Shown piece after piece: positions 45,042 to 55,170 of a stretch of 64,000 nt of DNA. The translations under genes and the position numbers were made by a program. The notes below the pieces were generated by a model. It was not told the DNA's origin and did not search any database. It saw only the letters and a list, made by a program, of their open reading frames with translations. Source of the DNA: Clostridium paridis (lineage in GTDB: Bacteria > Bacillota > Clostridia > Clostridiales > Clostridiaceae); the NCBI RefSeq assembly GCF_016765615.1, contig NZ_JAESWA010000029.1, forward strand, positions 1 through 64,000. Direction: 5' to 3'. Each line of letters opens with the position of its first letter. The first letter of the stretch is position 1.

Positions 45042-46187
45042 ATGGATGGGTTAGAAGGCTGGAGAAAAAAGATTGATGAAATTGATAGGGAGTTAATGGA
45101 TTTATTTGAAAGAAGAATGGCTTTAGTTGCAAATGTTGCAAAATATAAAGAAGAAAATAATCTTCCTATATTTCAAGAAGATAGAGAAAAATTAGTAATA
45201 GAGAAAAACTTAAATTATATAAAAAGAGAAGAACTTAAAAAGTATGCGGAGGAATTCCTTCAATCATTAATGGATGTAAGTAAGGAATACCAACGTGAAA
45301 AAGTCATTAATGGAAAGAATAAAATTAAGATAGCAGAAGTAGATCAGCCTTCAGAAAAGATTGATAATCTAAAGATTGGTTATGGTGGAACTGAAGGATC
45401 CTTTTCCGAAGAAGCATTATTAAAATATTTTGGTGAAAATCATAAAAGAAAAAGCTATGAAGAATTTGAAGGGGTATTTGTTGGATTAAAAAATGGTGAA
45501 ATAGACTATGGTGTAGTACCAATAGAAAACTCCTCAACTGGAGCAGTTAATGATGTTTATGATTTACTTAGAAAATATGGGTTTTATATTGTAGGCGAGG
45601 AATCAATTTCTATAACACAACATTTGTTAGGCTGCAGGGGAGCTAAAATAGATTTAATAAAAGAGGTTTATTCTCATACTCAAGGGCTTCAGCAAAGTAG
45701 TAATTTTTTGAAAAAATATCCTGTATGGAAGAAGATTCCTAATAATAACACAGCAATTGCTGCAAAATTAATAAGTGAAACAAATGATTGTACCAAAGCA
45801 GCTATTGCATCTAAAAGGGCAGCATCAATATATGGATTAGAAATACTAAAAGAAAACATAAATAATGAAGAAAGTAATCACACTAGATTTATAGTAATCG
45901 GAAAAGATATAGAAAACTCAAAAGAAAAAGACAGAATATCAGTAGTATTTACACTTGAAAACAAGGTAGGAACACTATTCAATATGTTAAGCTATATTAA
46001 TAGGAATGGACTTAATATGGTTAAAATAGAGTCAAGACCTGTTGGAAAAGAACCTTGGAAATATTACTTCTATATAGATTTCCAAGGAAATTTGGAAGAG
46101 GATTCTGTAAATAACACCTTAAACTTGATTCAGAAAAATAGCTCGTACTATAGATTGCTAGGTGCGTTTAAGGGGGTAAGCTTATGA
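45042..46187 (+). CDS. pheA: Bifunctional chorismate mutase / prephenate dehydratase (P-protein)
   Basis: 381 aa. Residues 1-85: AroQ-type chorismate mutase (WRKKIDEIDRELMDLFERRM). Residues about 110-285: prephenate dehydratase (GYGGTEGSFSEEALLKYFGE, VPIENSSTGAVNDVYDLL, NHTRFIVIGKD). Residues about 295-375: ACT domain (VVFTLENKVGTLFNMLSYIN, ESRPVGKEPWKYYFYIDF) for Phe feedback inhibition. Converts chorismate to phenylpyruvate. Fused form is usual in clostridia. Overlaps aroE by 4 nt (ATGA). Confidence 0.95.
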   Translation: MDGLEGWRKKIDEIDRELMDLFERRMALVANVAKYKEENNLPIFQEDREKLVIEKNLNYIKREELKKYAEEFLQSLMDVSKEYQREKVINGKNKIKIAEVDQPSEKIDNLKIGYGGTEGSFSEEALLKYFGENHKRKSYEEFEGVFVGLKNGEIDYGVVPIENSSTGAVNDVYDLLRKYGFYIVGEESISITQHLLGCRGAKIDLIKEVYSHTQGLQQSSNFLKKYPVWKKIPNNNTAIAAKLISETNDCTKAAIASKRAASIYGLEILKENINNEESNHTRFIVIGKDIENSKEKDRISVVFTLENKVGTLFNMLSYINRNGLNMVKIESRPVGKEPWKYYFYIDFQGNLEEDSVNNTLNLIQKNSSYYRLLGAFKGVSL

Positions 46188-46993
46188 AGTTATATGGATT
46201 ATTAGGCGAAAAGCTTGGTCATTCTTTATCCCCAGAAATACATGAACAAATATTTAAGAATCTAAATATAAATGGAAATTATGCATTATTTCAAATAAAA
46301 AAAGAAGATTTATCTAAAGTTATAGAAGCAATAAATGTATTAGGTATATCGGGAGTAAATGTTACTATACCATATAAGCAAGAAATAATGAAATATTTAG
46401 ATTTTATATCTGAAGAAGCTAGAAATATTGATGCAGTGAACACAATTTTATTTAAGGATGGAAAATCTTATGGATATAATACTGATTACTTTGGATTTCA
46501 AAATATGCTTAAGAGAGAAGAAGTAATATTAGAAGATAAGATTGCTGTGGTTTTAGGTACAGGAGGAGCTTCTAAGTCAGTAATTCAATGTCTTAGGGAT
46601 AGTAAGGTTAAGAAGATTTACATGGTTTCTAGAAACAAGGAAAGTATTAAGGGTTACGATAATACAGATATTGTTGTAGTATCATATGAAGAGCTTAGTA
46701 ATATAAGTGGAGATATGTTAATAAACACTACACCTGTAGGTATGTATCCCAATGTAAATGAAACTCCTGTAAATAAAGAAATAATAAGCAACTTTGAAGT
46801 TATTGTAGATATTATATATAATCCTCAAGAAACAAAGTTATTAAAATTAGGTAAAGAACTTGGACTTAAGACTATAAATGGTATGTATATGCTAATAGAT
46901 CAAGCTGTTAAGGCTGAGGAGATATGGCAAGAAAGAGTTATTGATGAAAATATAAGTAATGAGATATACAATAATCTTTCAAAAGCGTTTTAA
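46184..46993 (+). CDS. aroE: Shikimate dehydrogenase
   Basis: 269 aa. N-terminal substrate domain LLGEKLGHSLSPEIHEQIF, catalytic Lys/Asp regions NVTIPYKQEIMKYLD and DAVNTI, then a Rossmann domain VVLGTGGASKSVIQCL. C-terminal NGMYMLIDQAVKAEEIW. Reduces 3-dehydroshikimate with NADPH. ATG overlaps the pheA stop. Confidence 0.94.
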   Translation: MKLYGLLGEKLGHSLSPEIHEQIFKNLNINGNYALFQIKKEDLSKVIEAINVLGISGVNVTIPYKQEIMKYLDFISEEARNIDAVNTILFKDGKSYGYNTDYFGFQNMLKREEVILEDKIAVVLGTGGASKSVIQCLRDSKVKKIYMVSRNKESIKGYDNTDIVVVSYEELSNISGDMLINTTPVGMYPNVNETPVNKEIISNFEVIVDIIYNPQETKLLKLGKELGLKTINGMYMLIDQAVKAEEIWQERVIDENISNEIYNNLSKAF

Positions 46994-47008
46994 ATTAGAG
47001 GAGTATTT

Positions 47009-47515
47009 ATGGGGAAAAATATAGTTTTAATTGGAATGCCGGGATGTGGCAAGACAACCATAGGAAAGCTAGTATCAGAAAAACTTCAATATGGATTTGT
47101 TGATATGGACCAGTACATTGAAGAAATCCAAGGACAAACAATAAAAGATATGTTTCAAGAGGGTGAGACTTTCTTTAGAGATAAGGAAACTATTGCATGT
47201 AAGGAATTATCTAAGTGCTCTAGTAAAGTAATCTCAACTGGCGGAGGAGTAATAAAGCGTAGTGAAAATATAGATCACCTCAAAGAAAATAGTATCATAA
47301 TATTTATTGATAGAAACGTAGAGGATATAATTGGTGATGTTAATATTTATTCAAGACCTCTATTAAACGAGGGAACAGGAAAATTATATGAGCTTTATGA
47401 AGAGCGATATGATTTATATAAAAAATATTCCGAATTAACTATTATAAATAAAGGCTCATTAGAAGAAGTAGCAGAAAAGATAGTTTCTAAAATAGCAATA
47501 AGTGATATAATTTGA
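47009..47515 (+). CDS. aroK: Shikimate kinase
   Basis: 168 aa. Walker A GMPGCGKTTIGKLVSEKL (residues 8-25), DMDQYIEEIQGQTIKDMF, TGGGVIKRSEN (shikimate-binding glycines), and the lid Arg in YSRPLL. Phosphorylates shikimate. Followed by a MITE-like palindrome before aroQ. Confidence 0.93.
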   Translation: MGKNIVLIGMPGCGKTTIGKLVSEKLQYGFVDMDQYIEEIQGQTIKDMFQEGETFFRDKETIACKELSKCSSKVISTGGGVIKRSENIDHLKENSIIIFIDRNVEDIIGDVNIYSRPLLNEGTGKLYELYEERYDLYKKYSELTIINKGSLEEVAEKIVSKIAISDII

Positions 47516-47538
47516 GTAACCATTAATATGAAATGTAC

Positions 47539-47637
47539 AGGGTTTTAAGTTCAACTAACATTTATTCATTCCTGAAAATGTCCAGAAACCGACATTTTCA
47601 AACAAGAATAAATTAAGTTTCCTATAAAAAACCCTAT
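47539..47637. repeat. MITE-like palindromic repeat between aroK and aroQ
   Basis: Outer ends CAGGGTTTT / AAAACCCTA, then inner pairs TTTATTC / GAATAAA and a perfect centre TGAAAATGTC-cagaaacc-GACATTTTCA. The right terminus (AAGTTTCCTATAAAAAACCCTAT) and left CAGGGTTTTAAG are the inverse of the termini of 27565-27602. Non-coding. No T run after it, and the operon seems to continue through it. Confidence 0.65.
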
Positions 47638-47651
47638 ATTAGGAGGGAACT

Positions 47652-48089
47652 ATGAAAGTAATGGTTCTAAATGGTCCCAATATCAACTTTGTTGGGATAA
47701 GGGAAAAAGATGTATATGGAATAAAATCATATGAAGATATATGTTCATATGTGGTAGAAGAAGGTAAAAAAATAGGATTTGAAGTCGATATTTTTCAAGA
47801 TAATATTGAGGGAGAATTAATTAACCTCATTCAGAAAGCATATTTAGAAAAGTATCACGGAATTGTTATAAATCCGGGGGCGTACACACATACATCTATA
47901 GCTTTATTTGATGCATTAAAAAGTGTATCAATACCAGCAGTAGAGGTGCATTTGTCAAATATCCATAAAAGAGAAGAATTTAGGCATAAATCTTTCACTG
48001 CTCCAGCATGTGTTGGACAGATTTCAGGATTTGGTGAGTATGGATATGTATTAGCTTTAAGTGCTTTAAAAGAGCATTTAAATAAATAA
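47652..48089 (+). CDS. aroQ: Type II 3-dehydroquinate dehydratase
   Basis: 145 aa. Motifs: NGPNINFVGIREKDVYG (active-site loop with Arg; the catalytic Tyr follows), NPGAYTHTSIALFDAL, EVHLSNIHKREEFRHKS. It dehydrates 3-dehydroquinate. It supplies the third step of the pathway, since no aroD is in the operon. AGGAGG precedes the ATG, after the palindromic repeat. Confidence 0.94.
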   Translation: MKVMVLNGPNINFVGIREKDVYGIKSYEDICSYVVEEGKKIGFEVDIFQDNIEGELINLIQKAYLEKYHGIVINPGAYTHTSIALFDALKSVSIPAVEVHLSNIHKREEFRHKSFTAPACVGQISGFGEYGYVLALSALKEHLNK

Positions 48090-48196
48090 ATTTGTAGTAT
48101 GGTAGGAAGTTTAAGAATTAAACTATGGAAGTTTAATTTTTAAGCTAAAGTAAAGCAGGAAAGTAGAAAAATTAAAAATTTAGGAGGATGGTAGAA

Positions 48197-49210
48197 ATGA
48201 TAGTTATTATGAATAACAAGGCAAAAGATGATGAGATTAAAAAGGTAATGGGAATAGTAGAGGGACTAGGGTTAGAAGCCAATCTTTCAAGAGGTGGATC
48301 ATTCTGCGTAATAGGATTAGTAGGAGATACCTCTATAATAGATGGAGATAAGCTTATGGCGATAGACGGAGTAGAAAAAGTGTTAAAAGTACAAGAGCCT
48401 TACAAAAAGGCCAATAGGTTATTTAAACCTGAAAATAGTATCATAGATGTAAATGGTAATAAGATAGGGGGCAAGAATTTTGCTGTAATGGCTGGTCCTT
48501 GTTCTGTTGAATCTGAGGAGCAAATAATTGAAGTTGCTAAAAAAGTTAAGGAATCAGGAGCTAATTTCCTTAGAGGGGGAGCTTTTAAACCAAGAACTTC
48601 TCCATATAGTTTCCAAGGCTTAGAGCTTGAAGGGCTTAATTTACTATTAAAAGCTAAGGAAGCTACTGGTTTATCCATAGTTACTGAAATAATGTCTACA
48701 GATTATATAGATGTTTTTGAGGAAAAGGTTGATGTAATTCAAGTTGGTGCAAGAAATATGCAAAACTTTGATTTGTTAAAGCAATTAGGAAAAACTAATA
48801 AAACAATACTTTTAAAGCGTGGTCTTTCAGCTACATTTGAAGAGTGGATTATGTCAGCTGAGTACATCATGGCAGGTGGAAATGAAAATGTTGTTTTATG
48901 CGAAAGAGGAATTAGAACCTTTGAAACATATACAAGAAATACCTTAGATTTAAGTGCAATTCCAGTAATTAAAAAGTTGACTCACTTACCAATAATAATT
49001 GATCCTTCACACGCAGGAGGTAAATGGTGGTTAGTAGAACCTATGGCTAAAGCTGCTATAGTAGCAGGGGCTGATGGACTTATGATAGAAGTTCATAATG
49101 ATCCAGTAAATGCATTAAGTGATGGTGCTCAATCATTAAAGCCTGAAGCATTTGATGATTTAATGAAAAAAGTTAAAGTTCTTGTTGAATTAGAAGAAAG
49201 GGAGCTTTAA
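48197..49210 (+). CDS. aroF: DAHP synthase, second copy
   Basis: 337 aa from ATG 48197, nine nt after AGGAGG; the ATG at 48188 touches that site and is not usable. Same length and layout as the first copy: ferredoxin-like regulatory domain then KDO8P-type barrel (AGPCSVESEEQI, RGGAFKPRTSPYSFQG, DPSHAGG). The catalytic blocks are nearly identical to the first copy while the N-terminal regulatory domain is clearly diverged, as expected for isoenzymes with different feedback. Followed after 22 nt by tyrA. Confidence 0.93.
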   Translation: MIVIMNNKAKDDEIKKVMGIVEGLGLEANLSRGGSFCVIGLVGDTSIIDGDKLMAIDGVEKVLKVQEPYKKANRLFKPENSIIDVNGNKIGGKNFAVMAGPCSVESEEQIIEVAKKVKESGANFLRGGAFKPRTSPYSFQGLELEGLNLLLKAKEATGLSIVTEIMSTDYIDVFEEKVDVIQVGARNMQNFDLLKQLGKTNKTILLKRGLSATFEEWIMSAEYIMAGGNENVVLCERGIRTFETYTRNTLDLSAIPVIKKLTHLPIIIDPSHAGGKWWLVEPMAKAAIVAGADGLMIEVHNDPVNALSDGAQSLKPEAFDDLMKKVKVLVELEEREL

Positions 49211-49232
49211 AAAATTGCTATAGGTAAAAAAT

Positions 49233-50066
49233 ATGATAATAACTATAGTTGGATTAGGAGTTATAGGTGGCTCCTTTGCCATGGCTTTGAATGAACTTCA
49301 GGAACATGAGATTTATGGAGTCGATGTAAATAAAGAAACCATAGATAAGGCGAAGAAGTTAGGGATAATAAAAGATGGATGTACATCTGGCAGTGACTTC
49401 ATAAGAAGAAGTGATCTTGTAATTATAGGATTATATCCATCCGCTATATTAAATTTTCTTAAAGAAAACCAAGGTAACTTTAAAAGAGGAGCAATTATTA
49501 CAGATGTTACAGGTATTAAGGAAACCTTTATTAATGAAGCTTTAGGTATAATACCAAAAGAAGTAGATTTTATTTTTGGACATCCTATGGCTGGAAGAGA
49601 AAAAAAAGGGATAGACTTTGCTTCAAAAGAAGTATTTAAAGGGGCTAATTATCTTTTAACTCCGCATAATAAAAATAAGGAAGAAAACCTTAGTAAAATT
49701 GAGAGCCTAGTTTTGAAGATTGGATTTAGTAGAGTTAGAAGAATAACTCCAAGAGAACATGATAAAATTATATCATTTACTTCACAGCTTCCTCATGCTA
49801 TAGCAGTAGCATTAATTAATAGTGATAAAGAAGAGTTTGATACAGGAGCTTTCATAGGAGATTCATATAGAGATTTAACTAGAATAGCCAACATTAATGA
49901 AGGGTTATGGAGTGAACTTTTTTTAGGAAATAAGGATAATTTACTTCAAAGTATAGAAAGTTTTCAGGATCAACTGAATAGTATTAAGGATGCTATAATA
50001 AATGAGGATAGAGAATCCTTAACTAAGCTATTTAAAGAATCAGGAATAAGAAGAGAAAAACTATAG
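49233..50066 (+). CDS. tyrA: Prephenate dehydrogenase
   Basis: 277 aa. Rossmann loop IVGLGVIGGSFAMAL (residues 4-18), DVTGIKETF, GHPMAGREKKGIDFAS and SQLPHAIAVALIN, the standard TyrA set. Oxidises prephenate to 4-hydroxyphenylpyruvate. No ACT domain. The ribosome binding site (TAGG) is weak. Last gene of the operon, next to the second DAHP synthase, so the two may serve the Tyr branch. Confidence 0.93.
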   Translation: MIITIVGLGVIGGSFAMALNELQEHEIYGVDVNKETIDKAKKLGIIKDGCTSGSDFIRRSDLVIIGLYPSAILNFLKENQGNFKRGAIITDVTGIKETFINEALGIIPKEVDFIFGHPMAGREKKGIDFASKEVFKGANYLLTPHNKNKEENLSKIESLVLKIGFSRVRRITPREHDKIISFTSQLPHAIAVALINSDKEEFDTGAFIGDSYRDLTRIANINEGLWSELFLGNKDNLLQSIESFQDQLNSIKDAIINEDRESLTKLFKESGIRREKL

Positions 50067-50088
50067 TAAAAATATAATTAATATAACT

Positions 50089-50131
50089 TAAGGTATCCAT
50101 ACATTTATTCTTGTAGGATACCTTATTTTTA
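50089..50131 (+). terminator. Terminator of the aro operon
   Basis: AAGGTATCC / GGATACCTT hairpin followed by ATTTTTA, 23 nt after tyrA. Confidence 0.85.
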
Positions 50132-50683
50132 TAAACCTTTTTCAGTTTGTATATTTCTTTCACTTAAAATTTCATATATTGTTTTAGAGGTGGTGTCATC
50201 TAAGGAGTAGCCTAAAAGCTCAAGAACCTCTTCTAATTCTTGTTCGGAACTAGTTTCAAACTCAACATAAGGAAATGGACAGAAACTTTTATCATTAATA
50301 TCTATCTCTATTAAAGTATTTTTGTATTTGTAACTTTCTCTATATTTTTTTATACTTTGAACTAATTCCAATCCTAGAGAATAAAAAATCTTTTTACCAA
50401 CTTCTCCATCCTCAATAATACATTCATTTTCTTCCATAACTTTAAATCTTTCTTGAGATAGCATCTTTTTTGTTGTCATATAACTAACAATTTTATTATT
50501 TATTAAATCATTTACTATTCTTATTCTTGCATATCCTTTTTCGTTTAAAAGTCTTCTGTCTGGATAATCAAAAATATTATTTACTTGATTTTCTTCTTTA
50601 ACTTTTTCTGCATTAATTTTAACAAGGTTATTTCTTAAGATATCTAAATCAATATCAAGTATCCTAGTTTCAAGTTCTTTCAT
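50129..50683 (-). CDS. CYTH-domain (adenylate cyclase class IV-like) protein
   Basis: 184 aa. Starts MKELETRILDID with the E-x-E-like acidic pattern, then ARIRIVND, VSYMTTKKMLSQERFK, ECIIEDGEV and YKNTLIEIDIND, the alternating acidic and basic tunnel strands of the CYTH fold. Family members act on triphosphate substrates (thiamine triphosphatase, CyaB). The exact reaction cannot be assigned. Monocistronic. Confidence 0.82.
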   Translation of the reverse strand: MKELETRILDIDLDILRNNLVKINAEKVKEENQVNNIFDYPDRRLLNEKGYARIRIVNDLINNKIVSYMTTKKMLSQERFKVMEENECIIEDGEVGKKIFYSLGLELVQSIKKYRESYKYKNTLIEIDINDKSFCPFPYVEFETSSEQELEEVLELLGYSLDDTTSKTIYEILSERNIQTEKGL

Positions 50684-50824
50684 AAAATCAGTCCTTCCAT
50701 AAAACTACTAAAAGTTTATATTTATTATAAATCATCAAAATACAAAGGTAAATATGATATAATATGTGAAGTAAAAGATGGCATGTAATTATAAATATAA
50801 ATCATTCTAAATAGGAGGTCTTTT

Positions 50825-51865
50825 ATGGAGTATATTAATGATATAAATATTTTAGATGCAGTAATTCATATTTTAGATAATAATTCAGACGAGCCGATTC
50901 TGAATCAATATAAATTAGATTTAGGGGATGAAGTATATAAATTTATATATAGACATGTGGAGAGAGCTTTAAATGATGAAGAGTTAAAGTATGCAGTATT
51001 CAATCCAGAGAGAAACATAGTTAAAGAACTTTCCCAGGAATACTTGAAGGGTGCAAATAATGATTTAGTTGGGATATCTCAAGAAATAGCAAGGCAACTA
51101 TTCTCGATAATGAAGGGTAATGGTAATATACCATCTTGTGACTTGATGGTAGTGACACTTTCCACTGATCAAGGGCCAATATTAGGAATTTTGAAACTGG
51201 ATTACGTGAAAAACTTTACACATAAAATTGATTTTGTGGATGATAAAATAGGGATAGGAATAGTACAGCAATTTGGAGGATTGCCAGCTTCATCTCAAAG
51301 AATACAAAAGTGTGCATTTATAAAGCCTATAATGGAAGATCAAGAATTTAATTTAATGGTAATTGATAAGCAAAAGAAAAATAAAGATGAAGAAGAGTAT
51401 GGGACAAACTACTTTATAAATAGTTTATTAGGATGTACCGTTATAACTAATGAAAGAGATATGACTAAAGCATTTATCAAGGCAGCCGAAGCTTGGACTA
51501 GAAATAATGTAGTGCAAGATGCAGATAAGGCAGAAAAAATTAGAACAAGTATAAAGGCTAAGCTTAAAGAGGAAGAGAGGATCAATGTACAAGAGCTTTC
51601 AAGTGAACTTTTTAGAGAAGAACCAGAAGCTAAAAGAGCATTTGACGATTATATAGCATCCCAAGGTTTAAATGAAGAAGTTCAAGTTGATAAGCAATAT
51701 GTTGAGAAAAAACTTAAGAGAGTAAGACTTAAGATAGATAAAGAAATAGATTTATATATAGATGAAGAAGCATATCATGATACATCCAAATTTGAAATTA
51801 TAAGAAATGGTGATGGAAGCATTAATTTAGTAATAAAGCATGTTATGAATTATATAGAAAAGTAA
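50825..51865 (+). CDS. Nucleoid-associated protein (NdpA/YejK family)
   Basis: 346 aa. NA37/YejK-like pattern: start with INDINILDAVIHILDNNSDEPI, central LDYVKNFTHKIDF and C-terminal DGSINLVIKHVMNY. Firmicute members of this family are of similar length. Role is inferred from the family: DNA-associated protein of unknown detail. TAGGAGG precedes the ATG. Terminator follows. Confidence 0.85.
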   Translation: MEYINDINILDAVIHILDNNSDEPILNQYKLDLGDEVYKFIYRHVERALNDEELKYAVFNPERNIVKELSQEYLKGANNDLVGISQEIARQLFSIMKGNGNIPSCDLMVVTLSTDQGPILGILKLDYVKNFTHKIDFVDDKIGIGIVQQFGGLPASSQRIQKCAFIKPIMEDQEFNLMVIDKQKKNKDEEEYGTNYFINSLLGCTVITNERDMTKAFIKAAEAWTRNNVVQDADKAEKIRTSIKAKLKEEERINVQELSSELFREEPEAKRAFDDYIASQGLNEEVQVDKQYVEKKLKRVRLKIDKEIDLYIDEEAYHDTSKFEIIRNGDGSINLVIKHVMNYIEK

Positions 51866-51870
51866 TACAA

Positions 51871-51930
51871 TAAAAAAGAGAGTAAATCATATTTAAGGTA
51901 TAATTCTTTAATGATTTTGCTCTCTTTTAA
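51871..51930 (+). terminator. Terminator of the nucleoid-associated protein gene
   Basis: AAAGAGAG-ta-AATCAT / ATGATT-ttg-CTCTCTTTT, a nested hairpin with A and T flanks. Confidence 0.75.
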
Positions 51931-52035
51931 TTTATTAGAATATTATGTGTATAAAATTCTTTCAACGTATAGTAACTGTGGATAATGTAAGTATAGTCTT
52001 AATAATATTCAGTTTATAGAATAAAGAATAGAAAG

Positions 52036-52080
52036 GAGTGGCTCAAAAGTTATTTATAATTAACATACTTTTGAGCCAAT
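52036..52080. terminator. Perfect hairpin at the 3' end of the collagen-like gene
   Basis: TGGCTCAAAAGT / ACTTTTGAGCCA, 12 bp with a 16-nt loop, 10 nt past the stop codon of the minus-strand gene. No strong T run, so termination is a reasonable but uncertain call. Confidence 0.5.
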
Positions 52081-52089
52081 GGAGAAATA

Positions 52090-52881
<792 letters not shown>

Positions 52882-52976
52882 TTATAAACACCTCTTGTTT
52901 AAAAAATAATATACTACTAATTATAGTAGTATAGAAGTTTCAAATATGTACCTTAAGTTGGAACAATTGTATATAA

Positions 52977-53015
52977 AATTATAAAAGAGATGAAGCAATA
53001 TCCATCTCTTTATAA
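52977..53015 (-). terminator. Terminator of the arginine operon
   Basis: On the minus strand AAAGAGATG / CATCTCTTT hairpin followed by TATAATTTTA, after the argF stop codon. Confidence 0.8.
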
Positions 53016-53019
53016 AATG

Positions 53020-53958
53020 TTAATTAAATTTGTTAGTATTTTTAAGTAGTTTTACTAGCACTGCCTTTTGTGCATGAAGTCTATTTTCTGCCTCTTCAAA
53101 TATCTCAGAAGAGTGGGATTCTAGAATTTCAGAAGTTATTTCTTCATCCCTATGAGCTGGAAGACAATGAAGAACAATAGCATCATCTTTTGCATAAGAC
53201 ATTAAATCTTTGTTTATTTGATACCCTTTAAAGGCTTTGATTCTTTTTTCAGTTTCAGCTTCCTGCCCCATACTTGCCCAAACATCAGTAATAATTACGT
53301 CTGCGTCCTTAGCTGCCTCTTTTGGGTCATTAGTTAAGATAAATTCTACATTATTTAATTCAGATAGTTCATTTCCTTTAGTTACATAAGCTTCATTAAT
53401 GGTATATTCATTAGGAGAGGCTATTGATACCTTAATTCCTAACTTTAATGCACCAACTAGTAAAGAATTGGCCATATTATTTCCATCACCTATGAAGCAA
53501 AGTTTTAAACCATCAAAAGATGTTTTAAATTCTCTTATAGTCATAAGATCTGCTAATACTTGACAAGGATGTTCATCATCTGTAAGACCATTTATAATAG
53601 GAATGGATGAATGTTTTGCAAGTACCTCAACTTCAGCTTGGTCATAGGTTCTAATCATTATTCCATCTAAATATCTAGATAACACTCTTGCAGTGTCTTC
53701 TACAGGTTCACCACGACCTATTTGTAAATCCCTTGAACTTAAAAATAATGCATTTCCTCCAAGTTGATACATTCCAACTTCAAAGCTAACTCTAGTTCTA
53801 GTAGAGGATTTTTGAAATATCATTCCAAGAGTCTTGCCCTTTAAATGAGGATGTTCTATATTATGCTTATGCTCATATTTTAATTGATCTGCTAAGTTAA
53901 GAATGTCTAAAATTTCTTCTTTTGTAAGATCATCCATCTTTAATAAATCTTTATTCAT
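53020..53958 (-). CDS. argF: Ornithine carbamoyltransferase
   Basis: 312 aa. Carbamoyl-phosphate site SSTRTRVSFEVG (residues about 52-63), DYDQAEV-like region RTYDQAEVEVLAKHSS, ornithine motif HCLPAHRDEE. Makes citrulline from ornithine and carbamoyl phosphate. Last gene of the minus-strand arginine operon, 24 nt after argD. Biosynthetic assignment rests on the operon, since no arcA/arcC is near. Confidence 0.95.
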   Translation of the reverse strand: MNKDLLKMDDLTKEEILDILNLADQLKYEHKHNIEHPHLKGKTLGMIFQKSSTRTRVSFEVGMYQLGGNALFLSSRDLQIGRGEPVEDTARVLSRYLDGIMIRTYDQAEVEVLAKHSSIPIINGLTDDEHPCQVLADLMTIREFKTSFDGLKLCFIGDGNNMANSLLVGALKLGIKVSIASPNEYTINEAYVTKGNELSELNNVEFILTNDPKEAAKDADVIITDVWASMGQEAETEKRIKAFKGYQINKDLMSYAKDDAIVLHCLPAHRDEEITSEILESHSSEIFEEAENRLHAQKAVLVKLLKNTNKFN

Positions 53959-53981
53959 AATAAACCCCCAAAGTCATATTA

Positions 53982-55157
53982 TTATACATTTTCTATTGAT
54001 TGTAATAAGATACTTAAACCTTTTTCTAGTTCTTCATTTGAGATTATAAGTGGAGGTAACATTCTTAGTACGTTAGGTCCAGCAGTTAAAACTAATAAGC
54101 CATTATCTAAGGCTGCTTTTTGAATCTTTGAAGCTTCTTCAGTAATTTCTATACCTATCATTAGGCCCATACCTCTTACTTCTTTAACTTTTGAGGAAGA
54201 AGCATTCTTAAAGAATGTTTTAATTAAGTTACATTTTTTAGAAACCTCATTTAAAAAGCTATCATTAGAAACTATATTTAGAACTTCTAAAGCACCAGAA
54301 GTGACCACAGGATTTCCTCCAAAGGTTGAACCATGATCTCCTGGTTTAAAAGTTTCTTGGAGTTTTTCATTACATAAAACAGCTCCTATAGGAAGGCCCG
54401 CCCCTAAGCCTTTTGCTAAAGTTATTATATCTGGCTCAACATTAAAATTATTAAAACCGTATAATTTCCCTGTTCTTCCTATACCACATTGAACTTCATC
54501 AAATATAACTAATAAGTCCTTTTTAGTAGCTATTTTAAAGATTTCATCAACAAAATCTTTTTTTAGTGGATTAACTCCGCCTTCCCCTTGTATAGCTTCT
54601 ATCATAATTGCACAGGTAGATTCATCTACACATGATATTAATGAATCTATATCATTAGCGTCTGTATATTTAAAGCCTTCAGTAAAAGGGTAGAAGTATT
54701 TATGAAACTTTTCTTGTCCAGTAGCCTTTAAAGTTGTTATAGTTCTACCATGGAAGCTTTTATTTAAGGTGATAATTGTATTTCTACCTTCTCCATATTT
54801 ATCATAACTATATTTTCTTGCAAGCTTTATGGCACCTTCGTTTGCTTCAGCTCCAGAATTAGCAAAAAAAACTTTCTTCATGTTAGATATTTCAGTTATC
54901 TTCTTTGCAAGCTTTAAGACTGGTTCATTTAAAAAAATGTTAGAGGTATGAGCAAGCTTTTTAACTTGTTCAGTAACCGCATTTACCCAACCTTCGTGAC
55001 CATATCCAAGAGAAGATACACCTATTCCAGATGTAAAATCTATATATTCATTTCCGTTTATATCATATAACTTACTTCCTTTGCCATGATCTAATACAAT
55101 AGAAAGGTTAGCATAAGTGTTCATTAAGTTTTCATTTGCCCCAAGTAAATTATCCAT
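53982..55157 (-). CDS. argD: Acetylornithine aminotransferase
   Basis: 391 aa, class III PLP aminotransferase. Motifs: DFTSGIGVSSLGYGHEGWV, FFANSGAEANEGAIKLARK, SFHGRT, IFDEVQCGIGRTGKLYGF, and the PLP Lys in DIITLAKGLGAGLPIGAVL. Transaminates N-acetylglutamate semialdehyde. Between argB and argF in the operon. Confidence 0.95.
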   Translation of the reverse strand: MDNLLGANENLMNTYANLSIVLDHGKGSKLYDINGNEYIDFTSGIGVSSLGYGHEGWVNAVTEQVKKLAHTSNIFLNEPVLKLAKKITEISNMKKVFFANSGAEANEGAIKLARKYSYDKYGEGRNTIITLNKSFHGRTITTLKATGQEKFHKYFYPFTEGFKYTDANDIDSLISCVDESTCAIMIEAIQGEGGVNPLKKDFVDEIFKIATKKDLLVIFDEVQCGIGRTGKLYGFNNFNVEPDIITLAKGLGAGLPIGAVLCNEKLQETFKPGDHGSTFGGNPVVTSGALEVLNIVSNDSFLNEVSKKCNLIKTFFKNASSSKVKEVRGMGLMIGIEITEEASKIQKAALDNGLLVLTAGPNVLRMLPPLIISNEELEKGLSILLQSIENV

Positions 55158-55170
55158 TACAATTTCCCCC

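Noticed and set aside
45325-45537. Minus-strand frames within the aro and arg genes
   Set aside because: Shadows of strongly conserved genes on the other strand, with no ribosome binding sites.
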